A stretch of DNA of 64,000 nt from Treponema sp. (GTDB taxonomy: Bacteria > Spirochaetota > Spirochaetia > Treponematales > Treponemataceae), in contig JAKSTQ010000001.1 in the NCBI GenBank assembly GCA_024402475.1, forward strand, positions 62,001 through 126,000, written 5' to 3'. The first letter of the stretch is position 1; each line of letters starts with the position of its first letter. Shown piece after piece: positions 33,313 to 42,141 of this stretch. The notes under the pieces are model-generated. The model was given only the letters and a program-made list of their open reading frames with translations, had not been told where the DNA came from and did not search any database. Both the position numbers and the translations under genes were made by a program.

Positions 33313-34185
33313 TTATTCAAGATTTTTGGCCTGTTCACGAATGTTTTCAAGACAGTCTTTTGCTGTAATTACCATTGCACCGACTTGCGAAAACTGATTC
33401 TTGCTGCCGATTGTATTAATTTCCCGGTTTGTTTCCTGACAGATAAAATCAAGTTTTTTGCCAGGTGCATCATTTGATTCAAGTTCAGCTTTCATTGCGT
33501 CAAGATGACTTTTAAGGCGGACAATTTCTTCGTTAATGGTATATTTTACAAGCATTGCTGCAGTTTCTGTCATGATACGGTTCTGGTCAGCAGCTTCGCC
33601 TAAAAGCTCATTAAATCTGGCAGTAATCTGAGCTTTAAATGCTTCTTCCATTTTTGGCTGCCACTGAGCAAAGAATTCCTGGCATTCAAAAAGTTTTTCA
33701 AGTTTTTCAAGAAGATCTTTTTTAAGATTTGCACCTTCTCTTTCGCGCTCTGCAATAAATGCCTTAAGCGCAGAATCAAATACACCATCAATCATATTTT
33801 TGTATTTTTCTACATCATAATTCTTATTAACATTAAGAACTCCCGGCTGATTGATGACCATGGAAAGAATATTTGAAGGTGGTTCAAGCCCAATAGCCTG
33901 AGCAACCTCTTTAATTGCTTTATAGTATTCAGCTGCGGCCTGTGTATCTGCAGTAATCTGTGTATCAGATTTTGTTTCTTTTACTTTGATATAAACATCA
34001 ACTTTTCCACGAAGTACGCAGTTAGTGATTTTTGCTTTATAATAACTCTCAAGAGAATTTAAGTATCCTGGAAGATTTACTGTCAGATCCAGAAAGCGGG
34101 AATTTACAGATTTTATTTCTACGCTTACAACGGCGTCTTCTGTAGTAATTTCGTTATAGGCATAGCCTGTCATTGATTTAATCAT
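33313..34185 (-). CDS. yicC: YicC family endoribonuclease
   Basis: 290 residues starting MIKSMTGYAYNE, the family's invariant start, so the start codon is certain. C-terminal GKKLDFICQETNREINTIGSK is the second family signature. YicC-type proteins are RNases or RNase adaptors that affect small RNAs and stationary-phase growth. There is no Shine-Dalgarno sequence; a promoter-like TTGAAT-17-TATAAT ends 8 bp before the ATG, so the mRNA is predicted to be leaderless. First gene of the yicC/kinase-like/flavoprotein operon and divergent from the CorC-type gene. Confidence 0.94.
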   Translation of the reverse strand: MIKSMTGYAYNEITTEDAVVSVEIKSVNSRFLDLTVNLPGYLNSLESYYKAKITNCVLRGKVDVYIKVKETKSDTQITADTQAAAEYYKAIKEVAQAIGLEPPSNILSMVINQPGVLNVNKNYDVEKYKNMIDGVFDSALKAFIAEREREGANLKKDLLEKLEKLFECQEFFAQWQPKMEEAFKAQITARFNELLGEAADQNRIMTETAAMLVKYTINEEIVRLKSHLDAMKAELESNDAPGKKLDFICQETNREINTIGSKNQFSQVGAMVITAKDCLENIREQAKNLE

Positions 34186-34222
34186 ATTTCTTTATTATAA
34201 TGTATCTAAATTACTAATTCAA
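34173..34222. promoter_or_regulatory. Divergent promoters with overlapping -10 boxes (yicC / CorC-type gene)
   Basis: Minus strand: TTGAAT (34217-34222), 17 bp, TATAAT (34194-34199). Plus strand: TTGATT (34173-34178, inside yicC), 17 bp, TATAAT (34196-34201). Both -10 boxes share the palindrome ATTATAAT, so one polymerase would exclude the other. Confidence 0.65.
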
Positions 34223-34245
34223 CATTTTAACCTGGAGTTTTACTT

Positions 34246-35517
34246 ATGCCTGGCGGGTCCGCGGCCTTACTTATTTCTTTAATCGTCCTTATCTTTTTAT
34301 CCGGCTTTTTCAGTGCTACAGAAACAGCTTATTCCTGTGCAAACAGAATCAAACTCAGAACCCTTGCAGGTAACGGAAATAAACGGGCACAGGCAGTACT
34401 TGACCTTGCAGAAAAAAACTTCGACCGCCTTATTACAACAATTCTTATCGGGAACAATATCGTAAACCTTACTGGTGCTACAGTTGCAGCATTATTCTTT
34501 GCAAAAATTTTAATTAACAGCCCTGTAGATCCTTCTTTTGTTTCAACAGTTGTCGTTACTATTGCTGTACTTCTGTTTGGCGAAATAACTCCTAAATTCA
34601 TTGCAAAAACTTATCCAGAAAAAATGGCAATGGGTATCTACCCTGTCATCAAAATCTGTTATTACATTTTTTATCCACTCAATATTTTATTCAGCGGCTG
34701 GAAATGGTTAATTTCAAAAGTATTCCATCTGAAAAATGATGAAATCATCACAGAAGAAGAAATCATGACCATCGTAGAAGAAGCCGGTGAAGACGGAACA
34801 TTAAAACAGGAAGAAACAAAGCTCATCCGTTCTGTAATTGAATTTGATGACCTTGACGTTTCTGACATCCTTATTCCCCGTGTAAACATCAGCGCGGTTG
34901 AATTAAACAGTTCCATGGATGAAATTAAAGAAGTTTTTGAACGCACTGAATTTTCAAGACTTCCGGTTTACAAAGAAGACATTGATTCAATCATCGGAAT
35001 TATTCACGAAAAAGACTTTTATAAAATTTATGGTTCATCAGATAAAATTTTTGACATCATCAAAGAACCTTATTTTACTACTCCTCATAATAAAATTTCA
35101 AAACTGCTTAAAGTCCTTCAGTCGCAGAGAATCCAGATGGCATTCGTTCTTGATGAATATGGCGGAACTTTAGGCCTTGTAACTCTTGAAGATATTCTTG
35201 AAGAACTGGTAGGCGAAATTTACGATGAACATGACAAAAAACAGGATTTTTACATAAAGGTACGCGATAACGTTTACATGTTCGATGCAGAAAATGCACC
35301 TCTTGATGAAACTTTTGAATTCTTCAATTTATCTGATGATGAGGGAAATTTTCAGTCCCAGACATTAAGCGGTTTTATTGTAGAATTTTTAGGTGAGATT
35401 CCGGTTAAGGGAAGAAAATTCGATTATAAAAATCTTTCGTTTGAAATTTTAAAAGCAAACAATAAGACAGTTCAGATGGCAAAAATTACTTTTACGCCAC
35501 CTGAATCTGAAGACTAA
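34246..35517 (+). CDS. CNNM/CorC (HlyC/TlyC-type) membrane protein with CBS pair
   Basis: 423 residues. DUF21/CNNM transmembrane domain (about 1-150: GFFSATETAYSCANRIKLR, then three more hydrophobic segments), paired CBS domains (about 205-325; DILIPRVNISAVE, FVLDEYGGTLGLVTLEDILEELVGEI) and a CorC/HlyC C-terminal domain (about 345-420). The family takes part in Mg2+/Co2+ efflux or Mg2+ homeostasis, with nucleotide sensed by the CBS pair; 'hemolysin' names are historical. GGAG ribosome site. Its last 4 bp overlap murC tail to tail. Confidence 0.93.
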   Translation: MPGGSAALLISLIVLIFLSGFFSATETAYSCANRIKLRTLAGNGNKRAQAVLDLAEKNFDRLITTILIGNNIVNLTGATVAALFFAKILINSPVDPSFVSTVVVTIAVLLFGEITPKFIAKTYPEKMAMGIYPVIKICYYIFYPLNILFSGWKWLISKVFHLKNDEIITEEEIMTIVEEAGEDGTLKQEETKLIRSVIEFDDLDVSDILIPRVNISAVELNSSMDEIKEVFERTEFSRLPVYKEDIDSIIGIIHEKDFYKIYGSSDKIFDIIKEPYFTTPHNKISKLLKVLQSQRIQMAFVLDEYGGTLGLVTLEDILEELVGEIYDEHDKKQDFYIKVRDNVYMFDAENAPLDETFEFFNLSDDEGNFQSQTLSGFIVEFLGEIPVKGRKFDYKNLSFEILKANNKTVQMAKITFTPPESED

Positions 35518-37001
35518 TTTAACGCTTCAAGAACTGCTTTTCCAAGTTTCCAGTTATCACCTGCACCCATTGTTACAAGAAGATAACCGTCAGGATATTC
35601 ATCACTAAGAGGTTTTTCAATTTCTGCAAGAACAAAATCTTTTGCATCAAGAATTTCTTCAAAGTAATAAGTATCACTGTTATAAGATTTTGCTTTATCA
35701 AAAAGAGTCTTGCCAGTGATATTAAAGTCTGCAATATTTTCGCGGGCTGATGCATAGATTTTATGAAGGATAACCATATCAGCACTTGCAAATGAAGAAG
35801 CAAATTCTTCAAGCAGAGCCTGAGTTCGTGAATATGTATGTGACATGAAATCCACGATAATTTTTCTGCCTTTATAGAACTGCGCAAAACCTTCAAGTGT
35901 TGTTTTTACTGCAGTCGGATGGTGACCGTAATCATCCATTACAAGAACTGAGTTTCCTGATTTTGATTTTGTTTTACCGATAATTTCTGAACGGCGTTTA
36001 CCACCACTAAAGTCAAGAAGACCGGCTTTGATGTTTTCGTAATTTGCTGCAACATCCTTTGAGTTTGTTTTAAGAAGTTCACAGGAAAGTGCTGTTGCGG
36101 CAACTGCATCAAGTACCTCATGGTGACCTGGAACTTTTATGGCAAGCTCACCAAGGGCAGCGACATTAAAGAACTGTTTTTCGTCATGAACCTGACCAAA
36201 AGTTACTTTATAAGCGCCTTCTGCTTTTTCTCCGTAAGGAATGTATTCAATGTCAGGGCGTTTGATTTTGGCGATGGAAGCAGCTTCGACGGCGCCTTTT
36301 TCGTCGGCACAGTAAATGAGCTGCCCGTTTTTTGGTAAAAGACAAATGTAATCAACAAAAGCACTAAGAATATCCTGGTAAGTAGGATAATAATCCTGGT
36401 GATCAGGTTCTACACTTGTAAGAATGATTTTCTGCGGACAGAACGACATAAAGTGGCGCTGATATTCACAGGTTTCTGCAACAAAAATTTTGCTGGAAGC
36501 AGTACTAACGGCAGGGTTTGTGTAAGTACATGTATTTCCAAAAGAATTAATTATTGAGCCTGCAAGAATCTGGCTTGGCAAGTCAAGGTGTTTGAGGATA
36601 GTTCCTGTTAAACCTGTTGTACTTGTCTTCCCGTGAACGCCGCAAATTCCGCATGAATATGCTGTTTTACTGTAAGAACCTAAAGCCTGAGTATACAAAA
36701 GGCAGGGAATATTTTTGTTCACTGCGGCAATAAGGTCCGGACATTTATCCAGCTTATAGGCAGAAGAATAAATTACATACTGAACATCATCTGTAATATT
36801 ATCACCTGAAAATGGCAGGGCTGTAATGTTTAATTTATTAAGGATCTGATCTGTATAAAATACTTCTGATACATCGCTTCCTGTAATAACTGCTCCATTG
36901 TGATACAAAATCTCAACCAGAGCGGCCATTCCAGTTCCCTTGATTCCTACAAAGTGAATATGTACGCCGTTAATGTTCTGTGGTAATGATACTTCTGTCA
37001 T
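35514..37001 (-). CDS. murC: UDP-N-acetylmuramate--L-alanine ligase (MurC family)
   Basis: 495 residues. Adds the first L-Ala to UDP-MurNAc in peptidoglycan synthesis. The N-terminal HFVGIKGTGMAALVEIL is the UDP-binding Rossmann loop. The central ATP loop GVHGKTSTTG (about 117-126) has Val and Ser where most MurC read GTHGKTTTT. Also VAETCEYQRHF with the ATP/Mg Glu, DDYGHHPTAVKTTL and the C-terminal GDNWKLG. Mpl-like enzymes share these motifs but MurC is the better call. Last gene of the flgF-flgG-flgJ-small ORF run. Confidence 0.9.
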   Translation of the reverse strand: MTEVSLPQNINGVHIHFVGIKGTGMAALVEILYHNGAVITGSDVSEVFYTDQILNKLNITALPFSGDNITDDVQYVIYSSAYKLDKCPDLIAAVNKNIPCLLYTQALGSYSKTAYSCGICGVHGKTSTTGLTGTILKHLDLPSQILAGSIINSFGNTCTYTNPAVSTASSKIFVAETCEYQRHFMSFCPQKIILTSVEPDHQDYYPTYQDILSAFVDYICLLPKNGQLIYCADEKGAVEAASIAKIKRPDIEYIPYGEKAEGAYKVTFGQVHDEKQFFNVAALGELAIKVPGHHEVLDAVAATALSCELLKTNSKDVAANYENIKAGLLDFSGGKRRSEIIGKTKSKSGNSVLVMDDYGHHPTAVKTTLEGFAQFYKGRKIIVDFMSHTYSRTQALLEEFASSFASADMVILHKIYASARENIADFNITGKTLFDKAKSYNSDTYYFEEILDAKDFVLAEIEKPLSDEYPDGYLLVTMGAGDNWKLGKAVLEALN

Positions 37002-37029
37002 TTTATTTTTTTCGAATGTTTATATTAGA

Positions 37030-37116
37030 TTAGATGCAGCTTGTAATCAGGCAACAAAATACGATTGTTAAACCAAGACTAATAATGCATCCTGCAAGAT
37101 AGATTTTCTCTTTCAT
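37030..37116 (-). CDS. Putative 28-residue hydrophobic membrane peptide
   Basis: ATG at 37114-37116, TAA at 37030-37032. MKEKIYLAG is followed by a Cys-rich hydrophobic stretch (CIISLGLTIVFCCLITSCI), enough for one membrane helix with a positive N terminus. A good ribosome site (GGAAGGAATCGG) precedes it. It fills the gap between flgJ (28 bp upstream) and murC (28 bp downstream) on the same strand, the spacing expected of an operon member. Function unknown. Confidence 0.5.
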   Translation of the reverse strand: MKEKIYLAGCIISLGLTIVFCCLITSCI

Positions 37117-37144
37117 CCGATTCCTTCCTTACTATTTTATGTTT

Positions 37145-37630
37145 TTATCTTGAAAGTTCAAGATATATTGAATCTGCAATACCAAATCCTGCATTCTTTG
37201 TTAATGCTGTTGTGTATTCATCGTAAAGCATGTCTTCGTACATGTTCTGTGCAAAGCTGTTTCCGCCTTCGTGTTTTGGAAGTGTTTTACGCATTGAATC
37301 CATCATCATCTTTACAAAGAATGATTCAAGTTCCATTGATTTTTCATAAAGCTGGCTTGTTTTATCGATTGTCTTTCCACCGATTGCAGCATTGCGGGCA
37401 GCCATTCCTGATGGAACTGCTGTTTTATCTGATTCAAGTGAATAAGTTCCTGAAAAACCTGTTTTAACGTCGCCGTTAAGTTTTCCGTCTTTTGCAACCT
37501 GTTCAGAAGATACTGAACCCTGAGCCTGTTTGATAAGGTCATCAAAGCGGTTTTTATGCGCCTGTTCCTTAACATGATTCATCATGGTTGCTGTTTGTGT
37601 AAAGTTTCCAAGTTTATCGATACCAGTCAT
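37145..37630 (-). CDS. flgJ: Flagellar rod-binding protein (FlgJ N-terminal domain only)
   Basis: 161 residues. The C-terminal half (SMELESFFVKMMMDSMRKTLPKHEGGN...YEDMLYDEYTTALTKNAGFGIADSIYLEL) is the rod-capping domain of FlgJ. The muramidase domain of enterobacterial FlgJ is absent, as in other spirochaetes. Follows flgG by 25 bp. Confidence 0.9.
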   Translation of the reverse strand: MTGIDKLGNFTQTATMMNHVKEQAHKNRFDDLIKQAQGSVSSEQVAKDGKLNGDVKTGFSGTYSLESDKTAVPSGMAARNAAIGGKTIDKTSQLYEKSMELESFFVKMMMDSMRKTLPKHEGGNSFAQNMYEDMLYDEYTTALTKNAGFGIADSIYLELSR

Positions 37631-37655
37631 GGTTTATGTCCTTTCTTATCTAAGC

Positions 37656-38450
37656 CTAGCGCTTAAGGTTTGCAGCAATTGTAAGCATGCTGTCTGAGGT
37701 CTGAATTGCCTTTGAGTTGAATTCATAAGCTCTCTGAGCAACGATCATCTGTACCATTTCGTTTACTACTGATACGTTTGACATTTCAAGGAACTTATGT
37801 TTGATAATTCCCATTCCATCTACACCAGGACGACTTGCAATCGGATCTCCTGAAGCATTTGTTACTTTGAAAAGGCTGTCGCCTACTGCTTCAAGACCTA
37901 CCTGGTTTGGAAAGCGGTAAAGATCAAGCTGACCAACATCTACCGGTGTATCCTGACCTGCAACTTTTACTGTTACACGTCCATGATCTGTAATTGTCAA
38001 TGTATGAATGTCAAAGTTTTCAGGAAGAATAATTTCTGGCATTACTCTCAAACCTTCTGATGTAACAAGCTGACCTGTCATATCAATTTTAAGGGCACCG
38101 TCACGAGTATATGCATAACTTCCGTCATACTGCTGAACTCTCAAAAATCCTTCACCTACAATTGCAAGGTCTGTATCTACACCTGTACTCTGCAATGATC
38201 CCTGGCTGAAGATACGCTGTGTTGCTGCAACTTTAACACCTGCGCCCTGCTGGATTCCAACTGGTGTAACTGTGTCTTCTGTTGCTGGTGTTCCTGCCAG
38301 TTTAAGGTTCTGGTATATAAGGTCTTCAAATTCAACACGCTGCTGTTTGAAACCTGTTGTATTTACGTTCGAAAGGTTATTTGAAATTGCATCAATATTT
38401 GACTGCTGGCCGTTCATTCCTGTAGCGGCTGTCCACAAACTTCTTACCAT
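37656..38450 (-). CDS. flgG: Flagellar distal rod protein FlgG
   Basis: 264 residues. Begins [44 protein letters not shown] and ends KAIQTSDSMLTIAANLKR, the heptad-bearing rod/hook termini. Distal rod subunit of the periplasmic flagellum. Middle gene of flgF-flgG-flgJ, 15 bp after flgF. Confidence 0.96.
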   Translation of the reverse strand: MVRSLWTAATGMNGQQSNIDAISNNLSNVNTTGFKQQRVEFEDLIYQNLKLAGTPATEDTVTPVGIQQGAGVKVAATQRIFSQGSLQSTGVDTDLAIVGEGFLRVQQYDGSYAYTRDGALKIDMTGQLVTSEGLRVMPEIILPENFDIHTLTITDHGRVTVKVAGQDTPVDVGQLDLYRFPNQVGLEAVGDSLFKVTNASGDPIASRPGVDGMGIIKHKFLEMSNVSVVNEMVQMIVAQRAYEFNSKAIQTSDSMLTIAANLKR

Positions 38451-38465
38451 TTTTTACTCCTTAAA

Positions 38466-39263
38466 TTATCTGAAAACAGCTGCAACGCGGTTCCACAATG
38501 TATTCATCATGGAATCTTCTGACTGAATTGTCTTCTGGTTTGCTTCGTAAGCGCGGTTTACTTCAATCATGCGTACCATTTCGTTTACGACATTTACGTT
38601 TGATGTTTCCATATAATTCTGGATGAACTGAGGGCGTTCTTTACCTTCTGCTATATGAGCAGGACCTGAAGTCTTTGTTTCCTTCCAGAATGAATTTCCT
38701 TCTTTTTCAAGATAGCGTTCATTATCAAAGCGAACTGCCCTGAAACGGTCTACTACCTGGTTATCTTTAGTTACGATAATTCCGTCTTCGTTTACATGGA
38801 ATTTATCATCTTCAAGCTTAATGAGTCCGTTTTCACCAAGAACCGGAAAACCGTCTTTAGTTTCAAGAATTCCTTCTTTTCCGATCATAAAGTTACCGTT
38901 TCTTGTGTAACGTTCACCATTTGGTGTCTGAATTACAAAAAATCCCTTGCCATGAAGGGCAAAATCTGTTGTTGTATTTGTTAAACGGAGAGAACCTTCT
39001 GTAAAATCAGTAAAATTTTCGTTGGTTTCTACACCAAGACCTAATTTACCGATAATTGGTGCTGCATCTGCGCTGCCAAAAGGTATTTCATATACACCGT
39101 CAAAATCTGTACGGCGTAACAACAATTCACTGAACGATTTAGTTACAGTTACATCTTTTTTGAAGCCTGCTGTATCAACATTTGCAAGATTGTTGGAAAT
39201 TGTGTCCAGTCTGTGCTGCTGGGCGGTCATTCCGCTTGCTCCTGTGTACCATCCTCTAATCAT
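38466..39263 (-). CDS. flgF: Flagellar proximal rod protein FlgF
   Basis: 265 residues. Same rod/hook architecture as FlgG (start SGMTAQQHRLDTISNNLANVDTAGFKKD, end ANQKTIQSEDSMMNTLWN) but with a more divergent middle. First gene of the flagellar rod operon; ribosome site GGCAGGG. A FliA-like element lies about 40 bp upstream. Confidence 0.92.
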   Translation of the reverse strand: MIRGWYTGASGMTAQQHRLDTISNNLANVDTAGFKKDVTVTKSFSELLLRRTDFDGVYEIPFGSADAAPIIGKLGLGVETNENFTDFTEGSLRLTNTTTDFALHGKGFFVIQTPNGERYTRNGNFMIGKEGILETKDGFPVLGENGLIKLEDDKFHVNEDGIIVTKDNQVVDRFRAVRFDNERYLEKEGNSFWKETKTSGPAHIAEGKERPQFIQNYMETSNVNVVNEMVRMIEVNRAYEANQKTIQSEDSMMNTLWNRVAAVFR

Positions 39264-39303
39264 AATTTAACCCTGCCTATTTTTAGAAAATCTGGTATTT
39301 AAA

Positions 39304-39330
39304 TTATCGGAATGTAAATTTTTATGTTAA
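39304..39330 (-). promoter_or_regulatory. FliA (sigma-28)-like promoter of flgF-flgG-flgJ
   Basis: Minus strand TTAA (39327-39330), 15 bp, TCCGATAA (39304-39311). One mismatch in each box from TAAA-N15-GCCGATAA. Predicted leader about 35 bp. Confidence 0.55.
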
Positions 39331-39344
39331 GCAGAATTTTTTTA

Positions 39345-39372
39345 TTGCTTTTTGAGAAATTGGGGTTATAAT
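39345..39372 (+). promoter_or_regulatory. Possible glgC promoter
   Basis: TTGCTT (39345-39350), 16 bp, TATAAT (39367-39372), about 70 bp before the glgC ATG, which has a GGAGGG ribosome site. Confidence 0.45.
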
Positions 39373-39442
39373 TAAGTTTATAGAATTATATTAGATAATT
39401 TTTATGTTAAATATATTTAAAAAGACCTTGGAGGGTTAATTT

Positions 39443-40732
39443 ATGGCAAAATATGATGAATCACGTGTTTTATCATTAATTCTTGGTGGTGGTAAAGGAA
39501 CACGTCTCTACCCGCTCACAAAAGAACGTTCTAAACCAGCTGTTTCTTTTGGTGGAAAATATCGTATCGTTGATATTCCTATTTCTAACTGTATTAACTC
39601 AGGTTTCAAGAAGATTTACCTTTTGACACAGTTCAATTCGGCTTCTTTGCACCTTCACATCTCAAATTCATACAATTTTGACCGTTTCTCTCAGGGATTT
39701 GTTGAAATTCTTGCTGCTGAACAGACTCTTGAACATTCAGGATGGTACGAAGGTACTGCAGATGCTGTTCGCAAGAACTTCATTCACTTTAAGACACAGA
39801 AACCTACTCATTACATCATCCTTTCAGGTGACCAGCTTTACAGAATGGACCTCCGCGACTTTATGAACCAGCACATTGCTTCTGGCGCTGATGTAACTAT
39901 TGCTACAACTGCTGTTAACCGCCGTGACGCTTCTGGCTTTGGTATCATGAAAATCAATGACAAAAACCAGATTACTGAATTCATGGAAAAACCAGCTCCT
40001 GATATGAACATTGATGACTGGAAAATCCCTGAAAAAGCACGCGATCCTCTTCTTCCTAAAGAAAAAGAATACCTTGCATCAATGGGTATTTACATCTTTA
40101 ATGCTGACACAATGGAAGAAATCCTTGATAACGACAAGCAGGACTTCGGTAAAGAAATCATTCCAATGGCTATCGAATCAAAGAAAATCAATTCTTACAT
40201 CTTTGACGGTTACTGGGAAGACATCGGAACAATCCGCAGTTTCTACGAAGCTACTCTTGATCTTACAACATCAAAACCTAAGTTCAACTTCTATGATGAA
40301 CGCGAACCTATCTATACACAGATGAGTAATCTTCCTCCATGTAAGATGAACCATGCTGACCTTACAGCAACTCTTGCATCAGACGGTTGTATTATCACTG
40401 ATTCTATGATTACAAATTCTGTAATCGGTTTACGCTCAATTATTGAATCAGGTTCTATCCTCAAAGGCGTAATCACAATGGGTGCAGACTACTACGAAAC
40501 CGACGATGAAAAGGAAAAAAATGCAGAGCTTAAAATTCCTAACATCGGAATCGGAAAACATTGTCATATCGAAAAAGCAATTATCGATAAAAATGCACGC
40601 ATTGGTGACAGCGTTTGTATCGGCGTTGACGGCAAAAATTACGAAGATGGCGACCATGGCAACTTCTTTGTTGCTGATGGAATCATCGTTATCCGTAAAA
40701 ATGCAATCATCCCATCAGGTACACATATCTAA
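39443..40732 (+). CDS. glgC: Glucose-1-phosphate adenylyltransferase
   Basis: 429 residues. Makes ADP-glucose for glycogen. Nucleotidyltransferase motif LGGGKGTRLYPLTKERSKPAV (about 11-31), the PISNCINSG segment, the glucose-phosphate FMEKP motif (about 179-183) and a left-handed beta-helix C terminus. No other glycogen gene is adjacent. Own promoter and terminator. Confidence 0.96.
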   Translation: MAKYDESRVLSLILGGGKGTRLYPLTKERSKPAVSFGGKYRIVDIPISNCINSGFKKIYLLTQFNSASLHLHISNSYNFDRFSQGFVEILAAEQTLEHSGWYEGTADAVRKNFIHFKTQKPTHYIILSGDQLYRMDLRDFMNQHIASGADVTIATTAVNRRDASGFGIMKINDKNQITEFMEKPAPDMNIDDWKIPEKARDPLLPKEKEYLASMGIYIFNADTMEEILDNDKQDFGKEIIPMAIESKKINSYIFDGYWEDIGTIRSFYEATLDLTTSKPKFNFYDEREPIYTQMSNLPPCKMNHADLTATLASDGCIITDSMITNSVIGLRSIIESGSILKGVITMGADYYETDDEKEKNAELKIPNIGIGKHCHIEKAIIDKNARIGDSVCIGVDGKNYEDGDHGNFFVADGIIVIRKNAIIPSGTHI

Positions 40733-40750
40733 TATGCTCTGATAAAACAA

Positions 40751-40782
40751 AAAACTGGTTCTTTCGAACCAGTTTTTTTTAT
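40751..40782 (+). terminator. Rho-independent terminator after glgC
   Basis: 11-bp stem AAAACTGGTTC/GAACCAGTTTT (40751-40761 with 40766-40776), 4-base loop TTTC, T run. The A-rich 5' flank could also serve atoC from the other strand. Confidence 0.9.
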
Positions 40783-40803
40783 TTTAAATCTGCTGTGTGA
40801 TTT

Positions 40804-42141
40804 TTATTTCTGTGATATTTTGTTATCAAGAGTTTTTCTTGTAATTCCAAGAACTTCTGCAGCTTTTGTTTTATTATTTTTATTTGAAGCTAAAGTTGCG
40901 TTTATATAAATCTTTTCTGCTTCTTCAAGTGCAAGTCCTGCAGGTATTACAACATTATCTTCTCCCGCAAAATCCTTTACACGGTCTGTAAGATCTTCTG
41001 TCTTTATTACATTTCCGTCACACATTACGGCTGCGCTTATGATACAGTTTTTAAGTTCACGGATATTTCCAGGCCAGTTATATTTTACAAGAGCTGCTTT
41101 AGCTTTCTGGTCAATTGAAAGATTTGTTTTGCCGGATTCTTTTTCGCCGTCTTTTAAGAATCGTTCAATTAAAAGCGGAATATCTTCTTTTCGTTCCCTT
41201 AATGGTGGAATATGAATGCGCACAACATTAAGGCGATAGAACAGATCTTCACGGAAATTGCCGTTTTTAACTTCTTCTTCAAGATCACGGTTTGTTGCAG
41301 CAATAATACGTACATCTACATCAATTAACTGTGTTGAACCTACCCTCTGAATCTGTTTTTCCTGAATTACGCGTAAAAGCTCAACCTGGATTTTTTTATT
41401 AATTTCTCCGATTTCATCAAGGAAAATTGTACTTTCGTGAGCTTCTTCAAAATGTCCTTTTTTAAGTGTATCAGCACCGGTAAACGCACCTTTTTCGTGT
41501 CCGAAAAGTTCACTTTCAAGAAGGCTCTCTGAAAAACTTGTACAGTTAACATTAATTTTTCTGTGATCTTTTCGTGAAGAAAGATTATGAATGGCTGCTG
41601 CGACAACTTCTTTTCCTACACCGCTTTCTCCGGTAATCAAAACAGTTGCGGTTGTAGGTGCAACTTTTTTTACAAGTTCAATGACTTTCTGGATTCCTGC
41701 ACTTTTTCCGGTAATGACATCAAGTCTGGAATTGTCTTCAATTTCTTTTTTAAGCTGATTATGGGCAAGAGAAAGTTCACGATTCTGCAAAGCCCGTTTG
41801 ACAATCATTGAAAGCTGGTCAAGATTTAACGGCTTTGTCAAAAAGTCATAGGCACCGTTACGCATTGCTTCAACGGCTGCATCAATACTTCCGTGACCTG
41901 TAAGTACAATTACAGGGATTCCAGGCATTTTTGCAGTTACTGTACGGACAACTTCTTCGCCGGTAATTCCAGGCATTCTCAAGTCTGTAATTACAAGGTC
42001 AATGTCGCCATGTGATAAAAGTTCAAGCCCTTCTTTTCCGTCAGCAGCAAGTTTTACTGTATAGCCCTCAATTTCGAAGTTTGCAGCAAGACCTTCGCGA
42101 ATGTTCTTTTCGTCATCTATAATTAAAAGTGTAAATTTCAT
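40804..42141 (-). CDS. atoC: NtrC-family sigma-54-dependent response regulator
   Basis: 445 residues: receiver domain (about 1-120, phospho-acceptor Asp53 in VITDLRMP, with Asp9/Asp10 and Lys103), AAA+ domain (about 145-380, Walker A GESGVGKE, intact GAFTGA loop for sigma-54 contact, Walker B IFLDEIGE) and a Fis-type helix-turn-helix (about 405-445, NNKTKAAEVLGITRKTLDNKI). Activates sigma-54 promoters when phosphorylated by the adjacent kinase. Overlaps the kinase gene by 4 bp. From memory matches T. pallidum TP0519. Targets not evident here. Confidence 0.96.
   Translation of the reverse strand: MKFTLLIIDDEKNIREGLAANFEIEGYTVKLAADGKEGLELLSHGDIDLVITDLRMPGITGEEVVRTVTAKMPGIPVIVLTGHGSIDAAVEAMRNGAYDFLTKPLNLDQLSMIVKRALQNRELSLAHNQLKKEIEDNSRLDVITGKSAGIQKVIELVKKVAPTTATVLITGESGVGKEVVAAAIHNLSSRKDHRKINVNCTSFSESLLESELFGHEKGAFTGADTLKKGHFEEAHESTIFLDEIGEINKKIQVELLRVIQEKQIQRVGSTQLIDVDVRIIAATNRDLEEEVKNGNFREDLFYRLNVVRIHIPPLRERKEDIPLLIERFLKDGEKESGKTNLSIDQKAKAALVKYNWPGNIRELKNCIISAAVMCDGNVIKTEDLTDRVKDFAGEDNVVIPAGLALEEAEKIYINATLASNKNNKTKAAEVLGITRKTLDNKISQK

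Noticed and set aside
34246..35517. Annotation as a hemolysin
   Set aside because: The TlyC/HlyC names come from early work; the DUF21-CBS-CorC domains fit Mg2+/Co2+ homeostasis better.
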